NCBI RefSeq assembly: GCF_036370855.1
Contig: NC_088102.1
Location: 42,941,835-43,005,834 of the forward strand
Source: Dromaius novaehollandiae
Taxonomy: Eukaryota > Chordata > Aves > Casuariiformes > Dromaiidae
Length of the DNA stretch: 64,000 nucleotides
Direction of reading: 5' to 3'
Shown piece after piece: positions 1 through 54,300 of this stretch (position 1 is the stretch's first letter; every line of letters starts with the position of its first letter). The notes under the pieces are model-generated. The model had not been told where the DNA came from. It saw nothing but the letters and a program-made list of their open reading frames with translations, and did no database searches. Position numbers and translations under genes: made by a program.

Positions 1-1139
1 ACCATGGGGTCACGCTGCCTTGCAGGTGGGCTAGCAGCTGTCCTGAGGGCCTTGGGCCTGAGGACATGGTGTCCCGCATTAGGGAGGTGTGGGTGGAGGA
101 GGCGTGTGGTCAGGCTTACCGGTGTGCATGGGACAGAGGCTGGCTCAGCGGAAACGGGCAGTGTGCGCCTGGGCTGCCACAGAACCCTACCTAGTCCAGG
201 CTAGGGCAATGTTTTTTCTGTTTTGATACTCCATATATAAAATACCGTTTCTGCTTTATGAATCCCTCATTTGCTGTCTTTGCAGCTCATCCATCTGTGT
301 CCATTTTAATATTTCTTTCCATCCTCCCTCTTTTCTCACTAGCTCTTCTTTTGGTGTTGCTTCTCCCACCCACAGCCCAGCCTCATTTGTACCTGGTCTG
401 ACCAGGCTGGCATGCAAAAGGATTAAATCATCATTTGAACCAGATCCAAGGGACATCACTGGGCAATGGAACCTTAAAATAATAACAACACCAGCCACTT
501 GGTGCTTAGGAAGTCATTTTTCCTGCATTGCAGATGGGGGGTGAGTGCTCATACCATTTACCATCACTCTTCCTCTCTGTGTGAGCTGGCAGGCAGAGGG
601 TGTGCAATTTGCTGTTTGCTGATGAAGAATAAAAGTGAGAGGTACACCTTTTCTTCTCAGTGAGCTGGAAATCCAGGGGCTCTTTTATGTTACATTTGGA
701 ACATTTGACTCAGCAGCTGAATATAACCCACCGCCTCCAAACTGCTCTTCCACAGAGAGCATTGCTGGTAATTGGATGGGTGTAGACAGGTTTGAGGAGG
801 AAGGAACCAACAAAGAAGTTTTCCATTCCCGTGCAGGATGAAGTGTTTTCCAGTAAAGGCTTCTCCCCATGCTTCTGCACAGCTGGGGCTGGAGAAGCCA
901 GTGCTTTGAGGAGCACCAGCCAGTGCCCACTAGAGCGAGGGCTTCACAGTCTCAAGGTGAAAGCCATACAGCATGACCCTGCCGCCTGGGAAGGCCGGAA
1001 ATGTTATCTGCCTCCAAGTAGCTTAATCACGCGTGATAAAGGGAGAAAGACTGCTTTTAGTTGGGGCAGAAAGATTCACTATGAGACCAACCAATTTTAC
1101 TAATGATCCCAGGAAATGAGAAAATCCTTCCAGAGCATC
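1..1139. other. sequence beyond the candidate TYRO3 3' end, no gene seen
   Basis: Short open frames only, none resembling a known family or flanked by convincing splice sites. In human the gene after TYRO3 is MGA (from memory); no MGA exon is recognisable here. Confidence 0.5.
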
Positions 1140-1195
1140 ACCACAACCCCATCACAGATAAAAAGCTGGGACTCAGACACAGTACATGTTTTATT
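1140..1195 (-). terminator. candidate poly(A) signal of TYRO3
   Basis: On the minus strand AATAAA (1195-1190) is followed about 35-45 bases later by a GT-rich stretch reading TGTGATGGGGTTGTGGTG (1157-1140). This is the classic spacing of hexamer and downstream element. It is the best such pair I saw below the TYRO3 stop codon. Confidence 0.45.
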
Positions 1196-3256
1196 ATTAA
1201 AAAAATGCATAAAAACTAATGACATGCTTCCCAAAGTTAGAGTCTGTATGTACATCTGCACTTCCCAGGCAGCTGCAGGGAGCATAGCCTTCCACCTTCC
1301 CTGCAAACATGTGCACTGGCACAGGTTTTTGTTATACTTTGTTAGGTGTTATCTTCTCACCTGCATTTGCAGCACCCCAGCTAAATGAAGAGAAAACCCT
1401 GTATTGCCTGGGGTTTAAGATGGTGCAGTTTGTATGTGACTGAAAAACTGTACTGAACTTCTGCAGATGTCTGTAGGACATCATTTTTCAGTAGGAGACT
1501 TTACAGAAAGGACCTGTGCCCAAACCCCAGGCTGAAATTTCCCTTCCCTAGGAAGTGTTCACAGTAGGGGCTGAAAATGGACCTGAATTTTGTAGTTAGC
1601 CCCCGAGCCGACAACAACCAAATATTGGGCATTGAAGCATGGAGTGTTCTGATACCAAGTCTGCAATCTAATTTGACATATTGGTCCCACCTTTGACAAC
1701 TCAGCAAATTATGACATTTATGGTATTTACTTCTAAGGAAGAGCAATGTGGAATTTTAAGTCATGTGATACTGCTGAGTTTTCAGGGCACTGGAAATAAA
1801 ACAAATTAAGACCAAGCAAATATTTAGGATAAATAGAGTAAGATGTAACTGCACTTCCTTGCAAGTGCTGAGAACCACTGCACAAAACAAATGCTGATTT
1901 ACATTAAAATATTAAATTATTGAAAAGCACACAAGCGCTTGCACTTATAGTGAGTCAGACATGCTGATTGGAAAACAAAACAAAACCCGAAGAGCAAAAA
2001 CACTAATTTTGCCCTGTATGGAAGGCTGCAGTGATACTAGCCTATGATCTGATGTGGCTTTTATAGCATGCCTGAAGACCTCCTTAATAGGATGGCCAGT
2101 GTTTCTCAAGCTTTTTCATAATGATCTCTCTCAAAAGAGATCTACTAGCAGATCCCTTTGCCCGCAGCACACACACCTTCCCAAAACTGATTTCACACCT
2201 TCACTACAGCAGCTACAGCACTTGGTTATTTGAAAAAGTAATAGGACAACTAAAGAGAAAGATTAAAGTAATCCTATTTTAAAGCAAATGCTGAATCCTG
2301 CTCTCACTAAATCTGACGCAGGTCTACAGGCCGCCATTCTGTGTCTAGGCTCTCTCCCTCCTCTCCTGGAGGGCAGCACTTTGCATTAAGCAGCACTGCT
2401 TCCCCGTTCAGCTTTTAAGTCCCCTCTGCACTGCTTCCTTTCGATCCCTTTGAAGTTGGATCTTGTCCTCACACATGCCAGCTGCTCCCCCTCCCTTCAC
2501 TTTTTAATGCCAGCTGCAAGTCTGGTCAGGCCTGAATTGGCATCAAACAGAAGACAAAGAAATACACAAGGGTTGAAGAGGGATGCTGGATTTTCCTTGT
2601 TTCTAATTTCATCGCTCAACCAAAGCATCTGAAGTTCTTAAAAGAGCCCTGGCCTGAGGAAGTAGCAAGTGTCACTGCATGAAAAATGCCAGATGTTCAA
2701 ACTCACTGCTGGGCAGAAACAGATCCGCGGATTGCAGTTTGAGAACCACTGAGGTAGGCAGCAAGTCTAGGCAGTACTGCTGAGCAAACACAAGGGGGAT
2801 TTTGCCCTGTTGTCCTGAATGACACTGTAAATACCCACTAGTGTTTTCAGAGGTACCAGGTCCAAAGTTATGCAGCCAGGGTCGAAGACAACATCTACAC
2901 AAGAGCAAGCACTGACAGAACAGCAGGCGCATTTGGCTCTGCTCCAGCAATCAGTGAGAAGGAGCAGAGCACAGACTCTGACCGCCCACCTTAGTGTCAA
3001 ACTCCTTTCAGTGGGATGTGACCAACCTGTAATCCTACTCTCCTCATTCCCCACATCTGAGGGGTTGTGAGGGCCAAGGTCTTTCCAAGCTGTCCACCTC
3101 TGCAGCCCACAGGCACAGTGAAAGCTGCAGTGGCCGCCTGGGGACTCTGTGCTGCTCAAAGCCATCCCAGACACAGCGCCAGAGACTCTGGTGCTGTGGC
3201 ACCGCAGCTGCACACATCCCGTCCCAGGGAAGCAGAGTGTCACTGTTATGTACAGA
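1165..3256 (-). other. TYRO3: probable TYRO3 3' UTR
   Basis: Sequence between the TYRO3 stop and the first good minus-strand AATAAA followed by a GT-rich stretch. It holds no coding exon. It includes a degraded hAT element (2097-2751), so the UTR either absorbed this transposon or ends earlier at a signal I did not recognise. The length (about 2.1 kb) is an inference from the poly(A) signal only. Confidence 0.4.
2097..2751. mobile_element. degraded non-autonomous hAT (Charlie-like) DNA transposon
   Basis: The left end reads CAGTGTTTCTCAAGCTTT (from 2097). The right end (2736-2751) reads AGTTTGAGAACCACTG, whose reverse complement is CAGTGGTTCTCAAACT, so the two ends form a 16-base terminal inverted repeat with two mismatches. 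Flanking octamers AGGATGGC (2089-2096) and AGGTAGGC (2752-2759) agree at 6 of 8 bases, fitting the 8-bp target duplication of hAT elements. CAGTGGTTCTCAA is the known Charlie-type terminus. There is no transposase frame in its 655 bp. Confidence 0.72.
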
Positions 3257-44506
<41,250 letters not shown>

Positions 44507-44690
44507 CTCTCCTGCTCCACCATCCTCCCCCCAGCTCCCGCCGGCTCGGGGGGCGGCCGCAGCCCCGCGGCGTCTCCCGGCGCCCGCGTCCTCCAGGAGG
44601 CGGCGGCGGCGACGCGACAACTTCGGCCGCGGCCCCGGGGGCGGACGGCAGGAGGGCGCGCTCGGCGGGGCGGCCCCGGTCCCGCTCGCT

Positions 44691-44774
44691 GTCCTGGTCC
44701 TGGTCCTGGTCCTGGTCCCGATCCCGGTCCCGGTCCCGGTCCCGGTCCCGGTCCCGGTCCCGGTCCCGGTCCCG
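44691..44774. repeat. hexamer repeat (CGGGAC/CAGGAC on the sense strand) in the TYRO3 leader
   Basis: Fourteen consecutive 6-base units on the plus strand: four GTCCTG, then GTCCCG, one ATCCCG and eight GTCCCG. On the transcribed strand this is (CGGGAC)n then (CAGGAC)4. It lies 185-268 bases upstream of the TYRO3 start codon, so probably in the 5' leader or core promoter. Confidence 0.95.
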
Positions 44775-44916
44775 CTGGCTGCGCGGCGCCGCCGCAGGAC
44801 GCTCTGCCCCTGCCGGCGCGCGGCGGCGGCTGCTCCGCTCCGTCTTATCTTCTCGGCCGGGAAATGGCGCTGTGGGGCGGCCGCGCCGCGGCGGGGCCCC
44901 GCTGACATCACGGCTC

Positions 44917-44928
44917 ATGAATATGCAG
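44917..44928. promoter_or_regulatory. POU-type (MORE-like) site candidate
   Basis: ATGAATATGCAG resembles the palindromic POU-dimer site ATGCATATGCAT. It is an AT-rich island inside the CpG island, 7 bases from the CRE-like TGACATCA. Short motif, so chance is possible. Confidence 0.3.
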
Positions 44929-45469
44929 CCGCGGGCGCCGCCCGCCGCCGGGACGTGGCGGAGACTGGGAAATACCGGAGCGGGTGCCCCGCCGCGCCAC
45001 GGGGTCCACGGGGTCCCCGGCCCGCGGCGCCAGCCCCGCCGCGGAGGGGGAGGGTGCGAGGCCCCGGGGGCGACCGGGGCAGGAGGCGGGGCGGGGCGAG
45101 GGGAGGGGAGGCAGGTGTGGGGCCCGTGTCCTCCAGGCAGGAGCCGCTTGGCCTGGCCTTCTTCTCTGCTCGTGGAGAAGTAGGGAGAGGTCTGGGCAAG
45201 GAGGTCTTTGCTTCCAGCAGCTATTGCAAAGGTCCTAGTACGGCGTGGAAAAGTCGCTGACAGATAATTCCAAAAAAACCCTCCTGGCACTGTCTTTTCA
45301 CAGGAATTATGGTGAGAATCTCAGTTGAAAGACACCGTAAGGAGCAAAATCGTTATAACACAATGCAGTTTTCAGGCCTGCAATAGCAGTCAGGGTATGG
45401 CTCTTACCTAGTGGCTCTTGCAGTAATCTGGACACCTGGGCAAGCTGGGGAGCATGGCAAAATAGTGTC

Positions 45470-45540
45470 ATGCCATTAGATGAATGGAGAAACTGAGGCC
45501 CAACGAGTTTACATAATTCCACCTCAAGTCCTGGGCTGTG
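45470..45540 (+). repeat. MIR-like fragment
   Basis: GATGAATGGAGAAACTGAGG followed by CCCAACGAG fits the MIR segment AGATGAGGAAACTGAGGC. Short and diverged. Confidence 0.45.
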
Positions 45541-46004
45541 CGCACCTTTTTTTTCCCGCACAGCCGTTTGCATTTCTGCTAGGAATTCCTAGGATTTTGG
45601 AGCCATGCCAAGGAAATTTCCTGACTGGAATGAAAATGTCACTCCACTCCGTCCCCGATTCTACAAGCTAAAATGAAGAGGCCAGGAGGAGACACTGACA
45701 AATCACCCTCCCCTGAGAGCTCGCGGGAAGCCTCGGTACCCTGGGGGACAGGGAATCGTGACACACCTCTCACTGCGATCATGATGGTGCTTGGGCTGCC
45801 AGGCTCTGCGCATGTTTGCTGAGAGCTTAAAGCACATTCACTGTCATTGCTCTCTCTCTCCCCCGTGTATCCATATATACCCATCTATGTATGTATGCTG
45901 CGTATTTCTGCGCTTACTCATGTGGATAGTGGCTTCTAGAAAGAAGCTACATTTTTCAATTTTAGTTGCCTCATGAGAAAAGTAGTGACCATTATAATAA
46001 CACT

Positions 46005-46210
46005 GTGTTTCTATGGCATTTTTCATCTGAGGATTTCAAGCAGCTTTACAGTAACAGAGGCTTACTACACTATATTGGCCCCGTGGGCTCAGGAAAAGCT
46101 CCAGTTTACAAACAGGGAAGAGGAGGCACAGACAAGTGGTGTGACTTGACCAAGCCCATCCCGGGAGCCAGTGGCAGAGAGAGGCTCGATTCCAGGGCTT
46201 GCCTGTGCTT
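46005..46210 (+). repeat. MIR-like CORE-SINE, fairly long copy
   Basis: TTTCTATGGCATTTTTCATC, TGAGGATTTCAAGCAGCTTT and ACAG, then AGAGGAGGCACAGACAAGTG, GTGACTTGACCAAG, CCAGTGGCAGAGAGAGGCTC and GATTCCAGG. The order matches the amniote MIR-type element with ATCTGAGGATCTCAAAGC at the 5' side and GTGACTTGCCCAAGG plus CAGTGGCAGAGC in the core (from memory). Confidence 0.7.
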
Positions 46211-47291
46211 CAAGGAACATACTACATTTAATTCAAATGTCATACATGACCGTCCCAAAGGTAGGAAGGGAAGGGAAGGGCAGGGCTTTGCAATATTAGG
46301 GAATTAATCTGCATATAAACCTGTTTGACTTTTCCATGGATACAGAGACTAGAGCACAGCCCAGAGGTGCTGCCTATCCTGTCTCTGAGTATCAGCTGTG
46401 AATTTAATTAGTGATAAGCAAACCTCACAGAACATATGCAAGGCTCATGCTGAGAATGCCATCCCTTTTTATGGCTATTTGAATAAGGAGAAGCTTTCTT
46501 TTCATTCTGTGATTTATTCTCTTTCCTTCACTCCACTTTCTAGAAAGGAAATTTTCAGTCCAAATGTCGACAAATTTCTTAAGGCAGAGAATGTCCGTCA
46601 GAGTCATTCCTCTCCTTTTGGCTGGCTTTAATTACTTCAGTGCCCCCACCCAAACCCCAACCCAAACCAAAAAATCCTAGACCAACAAGAGCTTGTTTGT
46701 GTGCAAAGAGAAGTATGTAATAGGAAGTTTTTGTAGCATGACACAGGCCAGGCTCTGGACTGGTGTAAGTCAGGACAGCTTTCCTGGAAGCAGTAAAATA
46801 ATGTGAATTTTCACTAGTAGGGAATCTGGCTTCAGGTCTTCTGAGAAGGGCTTTATGTCAACAGTGATAGGCAGGAAGAACCGCATGAAAATTGGACTGA
46901 AATCCTGTATGCACTGCCAGTTGGAGTGTAAACTGCTGTGGGAAAACTTACGGAGGAGTGCGATATTACCATGCAGAAATCAAGGAACTGGTAATTCTGA
47001 AATGCTTTTAGGAACGGAAGACAAATAAATTCTTCTGGCCTTTAGTGTCACTGAATGAAGTAACTTGGCTTTGTTCTCCCGGCCGGGCTACCAGTGACAG
47101 TGCTCCCTGCATGCAGACGAAGGGCATGTTACAGTGGCTCATAAATAAGCTAGTGCCTTCCTCCTCTCCATACCTCTTCTGTTGCAACAGCATGCTGTCA
47201 TGTCTCACTGGGCTTGTTGGGTGGTGTAGGCACGTCCTAGAAAATGCCTAAAGGGCTGCACAATAATCAACAGTGAATTCCCAGTGATTTC

Positions 47292-47375
47292 TGAAGATGG
47301 GGAGAATGAAAAAGGAAGAAAGGAAAGGAAGAAGGAGGAATGGCAAGAGGAAGGACGGGAGGGAAGGAGAAAGGT
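47292..47375 (+). repeat. purine-rich tract
   Basis: GGAAGAAAGGAAAGGAAGAA and similar units, almost no pyrimidines for about 80 bases. Intergenic. Confidence 0.65.
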
Positions 47376-50300
47376 GCTTGCTGGACTTCCTCACCTTCCT
47401 CTGATTTTCAGACTTTTTTAGTTATTGAGACCCTACAGGACAAGAGTGGGTCATCCACAGAAAGTACCCCCAAATGCCTATATTGTATGTCAGAAGCCAT
47501 AACCCTAGCAGTTCAGCAAAAGCTGCTGGCTCGCACACACAGCTCCATTGCTGAAATAGTTTGTCTGCAATGGGATCAAAATCCCCTTGTTTTTTACGGG
47601 GTGTTTTCCATAGAGCTGCCTCATTTGCACTCTGATTTGAGAACCATGTCCTCTCCATTCTCTGACGCTGGATTTGAAGAGCAGTGCTATTCCCTCCATT
47701 GTAAGAGGACAGATCTGTCATCCTGCATTAATAGGCTGAAGTAATGGCAGGAGGGACAATAAAGCGACATTCAAGAGTCACAGGAGTAGCTCTGCTCTGC
47801 CATTTAGGAGGCCCAGATGACTGCTCAGATGCCTCCTGAACTGGTAATCTGTTGAAATCAGAATATTCAGCCCCAGGCCAGGATGGGAGCTGCTCCCAGC
47901 TTTCCAGTTACTACCGCAGATGCTCCAAGGGACAGCAGGGAATTCGGAGGCTATCCTGTGTGTGTGTGGGACGGGCTTTTACAGCTTGGGAATGGGTTCT
48001 CAAATATATGTTTCAAAGCAGGTGAAAACAGAAGGAAGGAGGAAGCAGAAATCCTCTGGCTCTTCAAACGCTGCCAAGGACCCTTTGAGAGCTGCTAGAT
48101 ACTACAGTGGCCCTTGAGGACAATGAAAAGGTTAAACTCATTGACTTGCATAAATTGTCTCCCATACTCTGCCCAGCCCATCATAATAATGGGATTGCTA
48201 GAGCTTGTTCACATCACATAATAACATTGCTTTAGTGCAGCTGCTTCTATGGACTCACATATAACACAGTTTTGAAATACATGTGGCCAACCTGACCATG
48301 CCAAACTTTGGACATGGTATTTCAAGTCACAGGTGGCTGCAGCAGCTACACAAGAAGAATTGAAACTCATCTTGCCTCTGTTTGGGGTAAGCTTGCCATA
48401 ACTGAGGTGTACTGCTCATCTGAGAATTATCTTAGCTGCATCTGAACTCTGCTCTTTTTTTATTTACATTTTTCTACCATGTTGTCTGTTCTCCTTTCTT
48501 GTTTGTCTTCTTCCCTACCAACTCCTTCCATAAGAAATCATGTTGAAATATTCCAGCCTCTCTGTAACTTGAAGTTGCAGCCTCCTCCAGCTCTGAAACC
48601 TTCCATATGCGCTGGTTTTAACTTTCTGTGTGAGTGAGTGTAAAGATAGGGAACCATATTAAAGACTTGCACTTATTCCATTTTAAGAACAGAAGTAAAT
48701 TAGAGATGAGTCTGCACTTTGAGCTCAGATCGGATTATTTCCTCATTCCCAGATTCCCAGCTCTTCCTGGGGGTGGTAGGAGGCACGGTTTGGATGAGGG
48801 ACGGGGACTTGGTCATTGTAGGGTGAATCTAAATTTGGATTTTTTCTAAGTTTGAGCTTTATCCAGTTTAGGATTTTGGCCCCAGTCTAGCTATAAATGT
48901 TACCCCAAGCCCAAACATGGCTCCTCCGCATGTCTGTGAAGGTTATTCTTTTTAGAGGTGATAAACTAGCACATCATATGTGTTATCTATCTTTTGCAGT
49001 AAATGCCAAGCTGTCAGAATGAAAATGTCACATAAATCCTACATAAAGTATTTACATTTAAAAGGTTCCACTCAGAAAAATTTAAACAACCTTTCTGACG
49101 ATGCAGTCATTTGCAGCAGGTCAGCCAGCTACTGCCAATGCTAAGGAGTGTTTCTGTTTCTGGAGTTGGAATAAATACAGTACATCAAAACAGAGTCATC
49201 AAACCAAAACAAAATATATTTCACATGGTGCAACAGTCAATGCCATAAGAAATCACCATATAAGTATGCACAGTTATATATATAATCTACATATACTAAT
49301 ATGACTTTACAAATCTCATATTACATGTAGATACACACAAAACTGACTTGGGAGGAAGCATTTTTTGCCAGCCCCTCTAGGGACACGATTTCTTACTTAC
49401 TTGCTGTAGGGAGTTATAACACTTTGTTTTGAAAGTTACTGTATTGCAATTGTATTGCATTCTCCTGCGAGTCATGGTTGATAATAATCTCTGCCATCCA
49501 CACAATGAAACCGCACAGAGCTTGCTCAGTGTATGACTACCCCTTGCTGGATGCAGGTCTGGCAGGCTGCAAGGTCCCTAGCAGGTCCCCAGCATGGCCG
49601 TAAGCTCCTGGGTCGATCCTTGGTGCCCAGTATAAGGAATATTGCTGCTACGCCACATTGCAGAGGTGGGGGGCAGGAGGGCCCAGAGAGAGCCCAGAGT
49701 GCTTGCCCTGCCAGCTAACACCAGGTCTGCTTTGCCAGCACCCGACTTATTCTGGATTTGACATTGCTGGGACTACTCTAATAGTTTATTGGAGGCCCTG
49801 TACTTCCTTCAAGGGAAGCCCTGCAGGAGCAGTGTTTGGACTGGCTCCTGCATGTACTCTCTGCCCTGGGGCACCCACGGCCCAAGTGGGATGGCAGCAG
49901 AGGGCTCCATGCCAAAACTCCTCCCCAGGGCACAACGAAGAGGAAGGGAAAGTAGAGCAGTCCTGAGATTGCTCTCATATACGCTCTGGGTGGAAGAGCT
50001 TCCTGACAACTCCAGACTGTCAGTGGGTACATTATGGTGGGTTAATACCATATTTACCTTTTCTTCCCCTGTCTTCTCCTCTCTACCAGCCCCTACAGCT
50101 CTGAGCAAGTGGTAGCAATGAAATAGCCACAAACCAGGCCTACAGTCCTAAAAATAATGGTGCTAACAGGCTGCTGATCTAAATTGTGGCTCCCAACGAT
50201 TGCTGACATTGGTGGAGCAGAATGAGGTTAACTACAGCTGGAAATGTTGCAGACAGTCTCCACTGTAGGCCAGGCAGGGCAGGATCAGAAAAGGGCATGC

Positions 50301-50493
50301 TTTTTGCTTTATCAGTGCATTTCGTTACTCTGCAATGGAAGTCCTCAGAACTTCCCAGGGACATTTCCTGTGCTTGTGCCAGTGGTCAGTGAAATTTGTG
50401 CTGCAAATACCTTTTTTTTTGGCCAATGGAAGCCAATTATGCCCTGAAAAACACCCTGACTGGCAAAAACCCAGAAAGGTATTACGAAAAATT

Positions 50494-50618
50494 GGAAAGC
50501 AGAAATGAGAAAAACAAAAAAGGAAGATGAAGGTAAGGAGAGAAAAGGAGAAAATGAAAAAAGGAAAGAATAAATGAGAAGAAGATGAAAAAAGATTTGT
50601 GAAGAGGAAAAAAAAAGG
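50494..50618 (+). repeat. purine-rich tract in the probable TMEM151-like 3' UTR
   Basis: AAATGAGAAAAACAAAAAAG and GGAGAGAAAAGGAGAAAATG type sequence for about 125 bases. On the minus (gene) strand it is a C/U-rich run 546-670 bases beyond the stop codon. Confidence 0.65.
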
Positions 50619-50837
50619 CCTAGTTTGGGGTCTACAGCAGGTGACTCAGATCCTGCAGATATGAATTCTCCTTCTGACTCAGCAGTAACCGTCCATGGGT
50701 CTTTCAGTGTTTCACTTGCCCTTGTTATATCTAAGTTTCTTACCTTGCAGAGCATCTAAGAGAGCAAATACACTGCAAAGCAAAGGCTTTACAAATTCTC
50801 CAGTGGAAACAGCTGTCAAATACTGTGACTAAACTAT

Positions 50838-50948
50838 AAGAAAAAGGTTGAGAGCAGGATCAGAGGAGAGGCAGAGAGCCAAGGAACAGAGAAAGAATGA
50901 GGAGTAAAAGAATGAAAGGAAGAGGGAAGAGAATGAATAGGGAGATCA
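50838..50948 (+). repeat. second purine-rich tract below the TMEM151-like stop
   Basis: About 110 bases of A/G-rich sequence such as GGAGTAAAAGAATGAAAGGA. With the tract at 50494 it would give the transcript two C/U-rich blocks in its 3' UTR. Confidence 0.55.
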
Positions 50949-51163
50949 TCTGAAGGAGGCAGAGAAGCTTTTGGAAATGATGTTTGCTATTTGTCACCGT
51001 GGATATATCTTCTTGCAATGGCAGGGAGAAGAACTGAGATCAGAAACTTGTCCTGGAGACCCACTGTGGGGTCTGAAGCTTATGGGCTCCTTGCCAGCAG
51101 CATCTCTGCAAACTGTGGTGGAGCTGTCCCAGGACAGAGGAGCCAAGAAACCACGGAGACCCA

Positions 51164-52657
<1,494 letters not shown>

Positions 52658-53194
52658 TCAGTCCACACTGTTTTATGTAACACACATAACGACTTTTGCT
52701 TTTGAGACTCTGGTTTTGCTCCTGACTGCCTGAGGACTAGGACACCACCCTATTTAATATAAATATGAATATATACAGCCTTCCTAGAAACACCGTGCCC
52801 TGGACAGAGATCTCTGGACTAAACTCCTTCCCTGTTCCTCCTGTTTCAGGGAGAGAAGTCATTCAAGTGGGAGTGAGCTGTTGCGGCTTATCACTCCGCG
52901 TGTGCCTGCTCCCTTTCTGCTGGCGCTGTGGCACTGAGGTCCCCGGCCTAGGGGAGAAAGTGGCCGAGTCACGCTCTGCCCGCTACCGCCTTCCTCTTGC
53001 TTCAGCTGTGCGGGTGCTGGCAGGGCACAGCACCAGCTCCATTGCCCGTGCCGGGGCTGAGTGTCCTCCCCAGGGCAGTGCAGGGGACCTGTGCCATGTG
53101 GAGCCGGAGCTGCCACCTGATTCAGAGCTGACTCAGACCCAACCCTCAAACCTACCAAGTGATTGACAGGAGGCCAGCCATCGGGTCAATTACT

Positions 53195-53213
53195 AGATTC
53201 AAGCACATTTATT
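53195..53213 (-). terminator. possible isolated poly(A) signal
   Basis: Minus-strand AATAAA (53213-53208) followed at once by TGTGCTTGAATC. It lies about 600 bases upstream of the TMEM151-like exon. It may be an intronic poly(A) site, part of an old retroelement, or chance. Confidence 0.2.
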
Positions 53214-54224
53214 TAAAAGCGTGACAAGATTACAGTACGGTGCAGCATAGCTTCAGGCTAGCAAGAAGACTAGCTCCTACCTAAAAAACCTAAAAAGTTT
53301 AACTGTTGAAGCTAAGGTTTTTATGTGAATATTTAAAATGTAGCGCACCCCCTTCTTTCAAGTCCCAAAAGTCAGGCTGAGCGGTAGAGAGGGATTTTGC
53401 ACTCCTGCCCTCCCCATGCCTTCCCTGAGACAATGTGATCGCAGTCCTTACCCCCGTAATGTTGCAGTGAATCAGCTGCGTTGTCACGCTATGCTGGGCT
53501 ATAATAATAAAGGCCAAATCAAGCCAAGCAGCTAGCAGAAACAGAGTTGTCCCTCTGCAGAGAGCAGCAGCAGCATGACTTACATTACTGGCTGGCAGCC
53601 GTCTATTTGTAGAAAGTACGTGAAGAAAGACCCCCTGCCCACCTGGCAGGTATTGCTGAAGGATTGTCACTGCCAGCCTTTGCCTCCTCCTTACAGTGAG
53701 AAAATGACAGCAAGGGAGCAGACGCACCGATATTCATGCATTATCCCTCTGCCTAGCCCTATTCTGTGCAAAAATAGAAGCACACTGTTACTCCTTCTCC
53801 CAAGGGGCCACCTCTAATGCACCAAACTACTCATTAGATGCCAACAGATGCTAGGTTTGGGAAATGTTTTCTCTTTCTTTCTGCGAAGGATAAAAATCTC
53901 CCCCAGTATAGCTTATCTCAGACCCACAACACATAAGATGCAGTAAGTAAACTTAAGCCAGCCAGGAATATAAGGACTGTCATCTTATGACCAAAAAATA
54001 ATAGCCCAGTGCCACTAGGAAGAAGAGTTTACTATTTTCTCAATAAGGTGGAAGCATTGGCTTCTATCTTTGCAGGGCTATAAGATCAGAATTTAATATT
54101 GCTTTTTTTCTGGGACAGAGAGCCACTTTTAAGTAACTGCAGAGGTTTTTATGGTTCTCTGTGAGCACTGCCAAACTGGGGTTAGGTTTTGATTTCATAG
54201 CTTCAAATCCGCTATTGCAAATGC

Positions 54225-54300
54225 AGTAATTTCACTGATTTTAGGGAGCTACACCAGTATTTATCTACAGTAACTAAGGGCAGGATCTGGCTCTTGATGC
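54225..54300 (+). repeat. unnamed old sauropsid repeat, copy C
   Basis: CACTGATTTTAGGGAGCTAC ACCAGTATTTATCTACAGTA then AGGGCAGGATCTGGCTC. Same word order as the copies at 39150 and 41645. Confidence 0.4.

Larger units (their letters stand above)
45131..51163. other. intergenic region between TYRO3 and the TMEM151-like gene
   Basis: No coding exon recognised. It probably includes the 3' UTR of the TMEM151-like gene at its upper end; AATAAA on the minus strand occurs at 49790-49785 and 48464-48459, but neither has a clear downstream element. It contains MIR-like fragments (45470-45540, 46005-46210) and purine-rich tracts. Confidence 0.6.

Noticed and set aside
1-204. Open frame at the window start, as an exon of a neighbouring gene (for example MGA)
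   Set aside because: No recognisable MGA or other domain and no clear splice sites.
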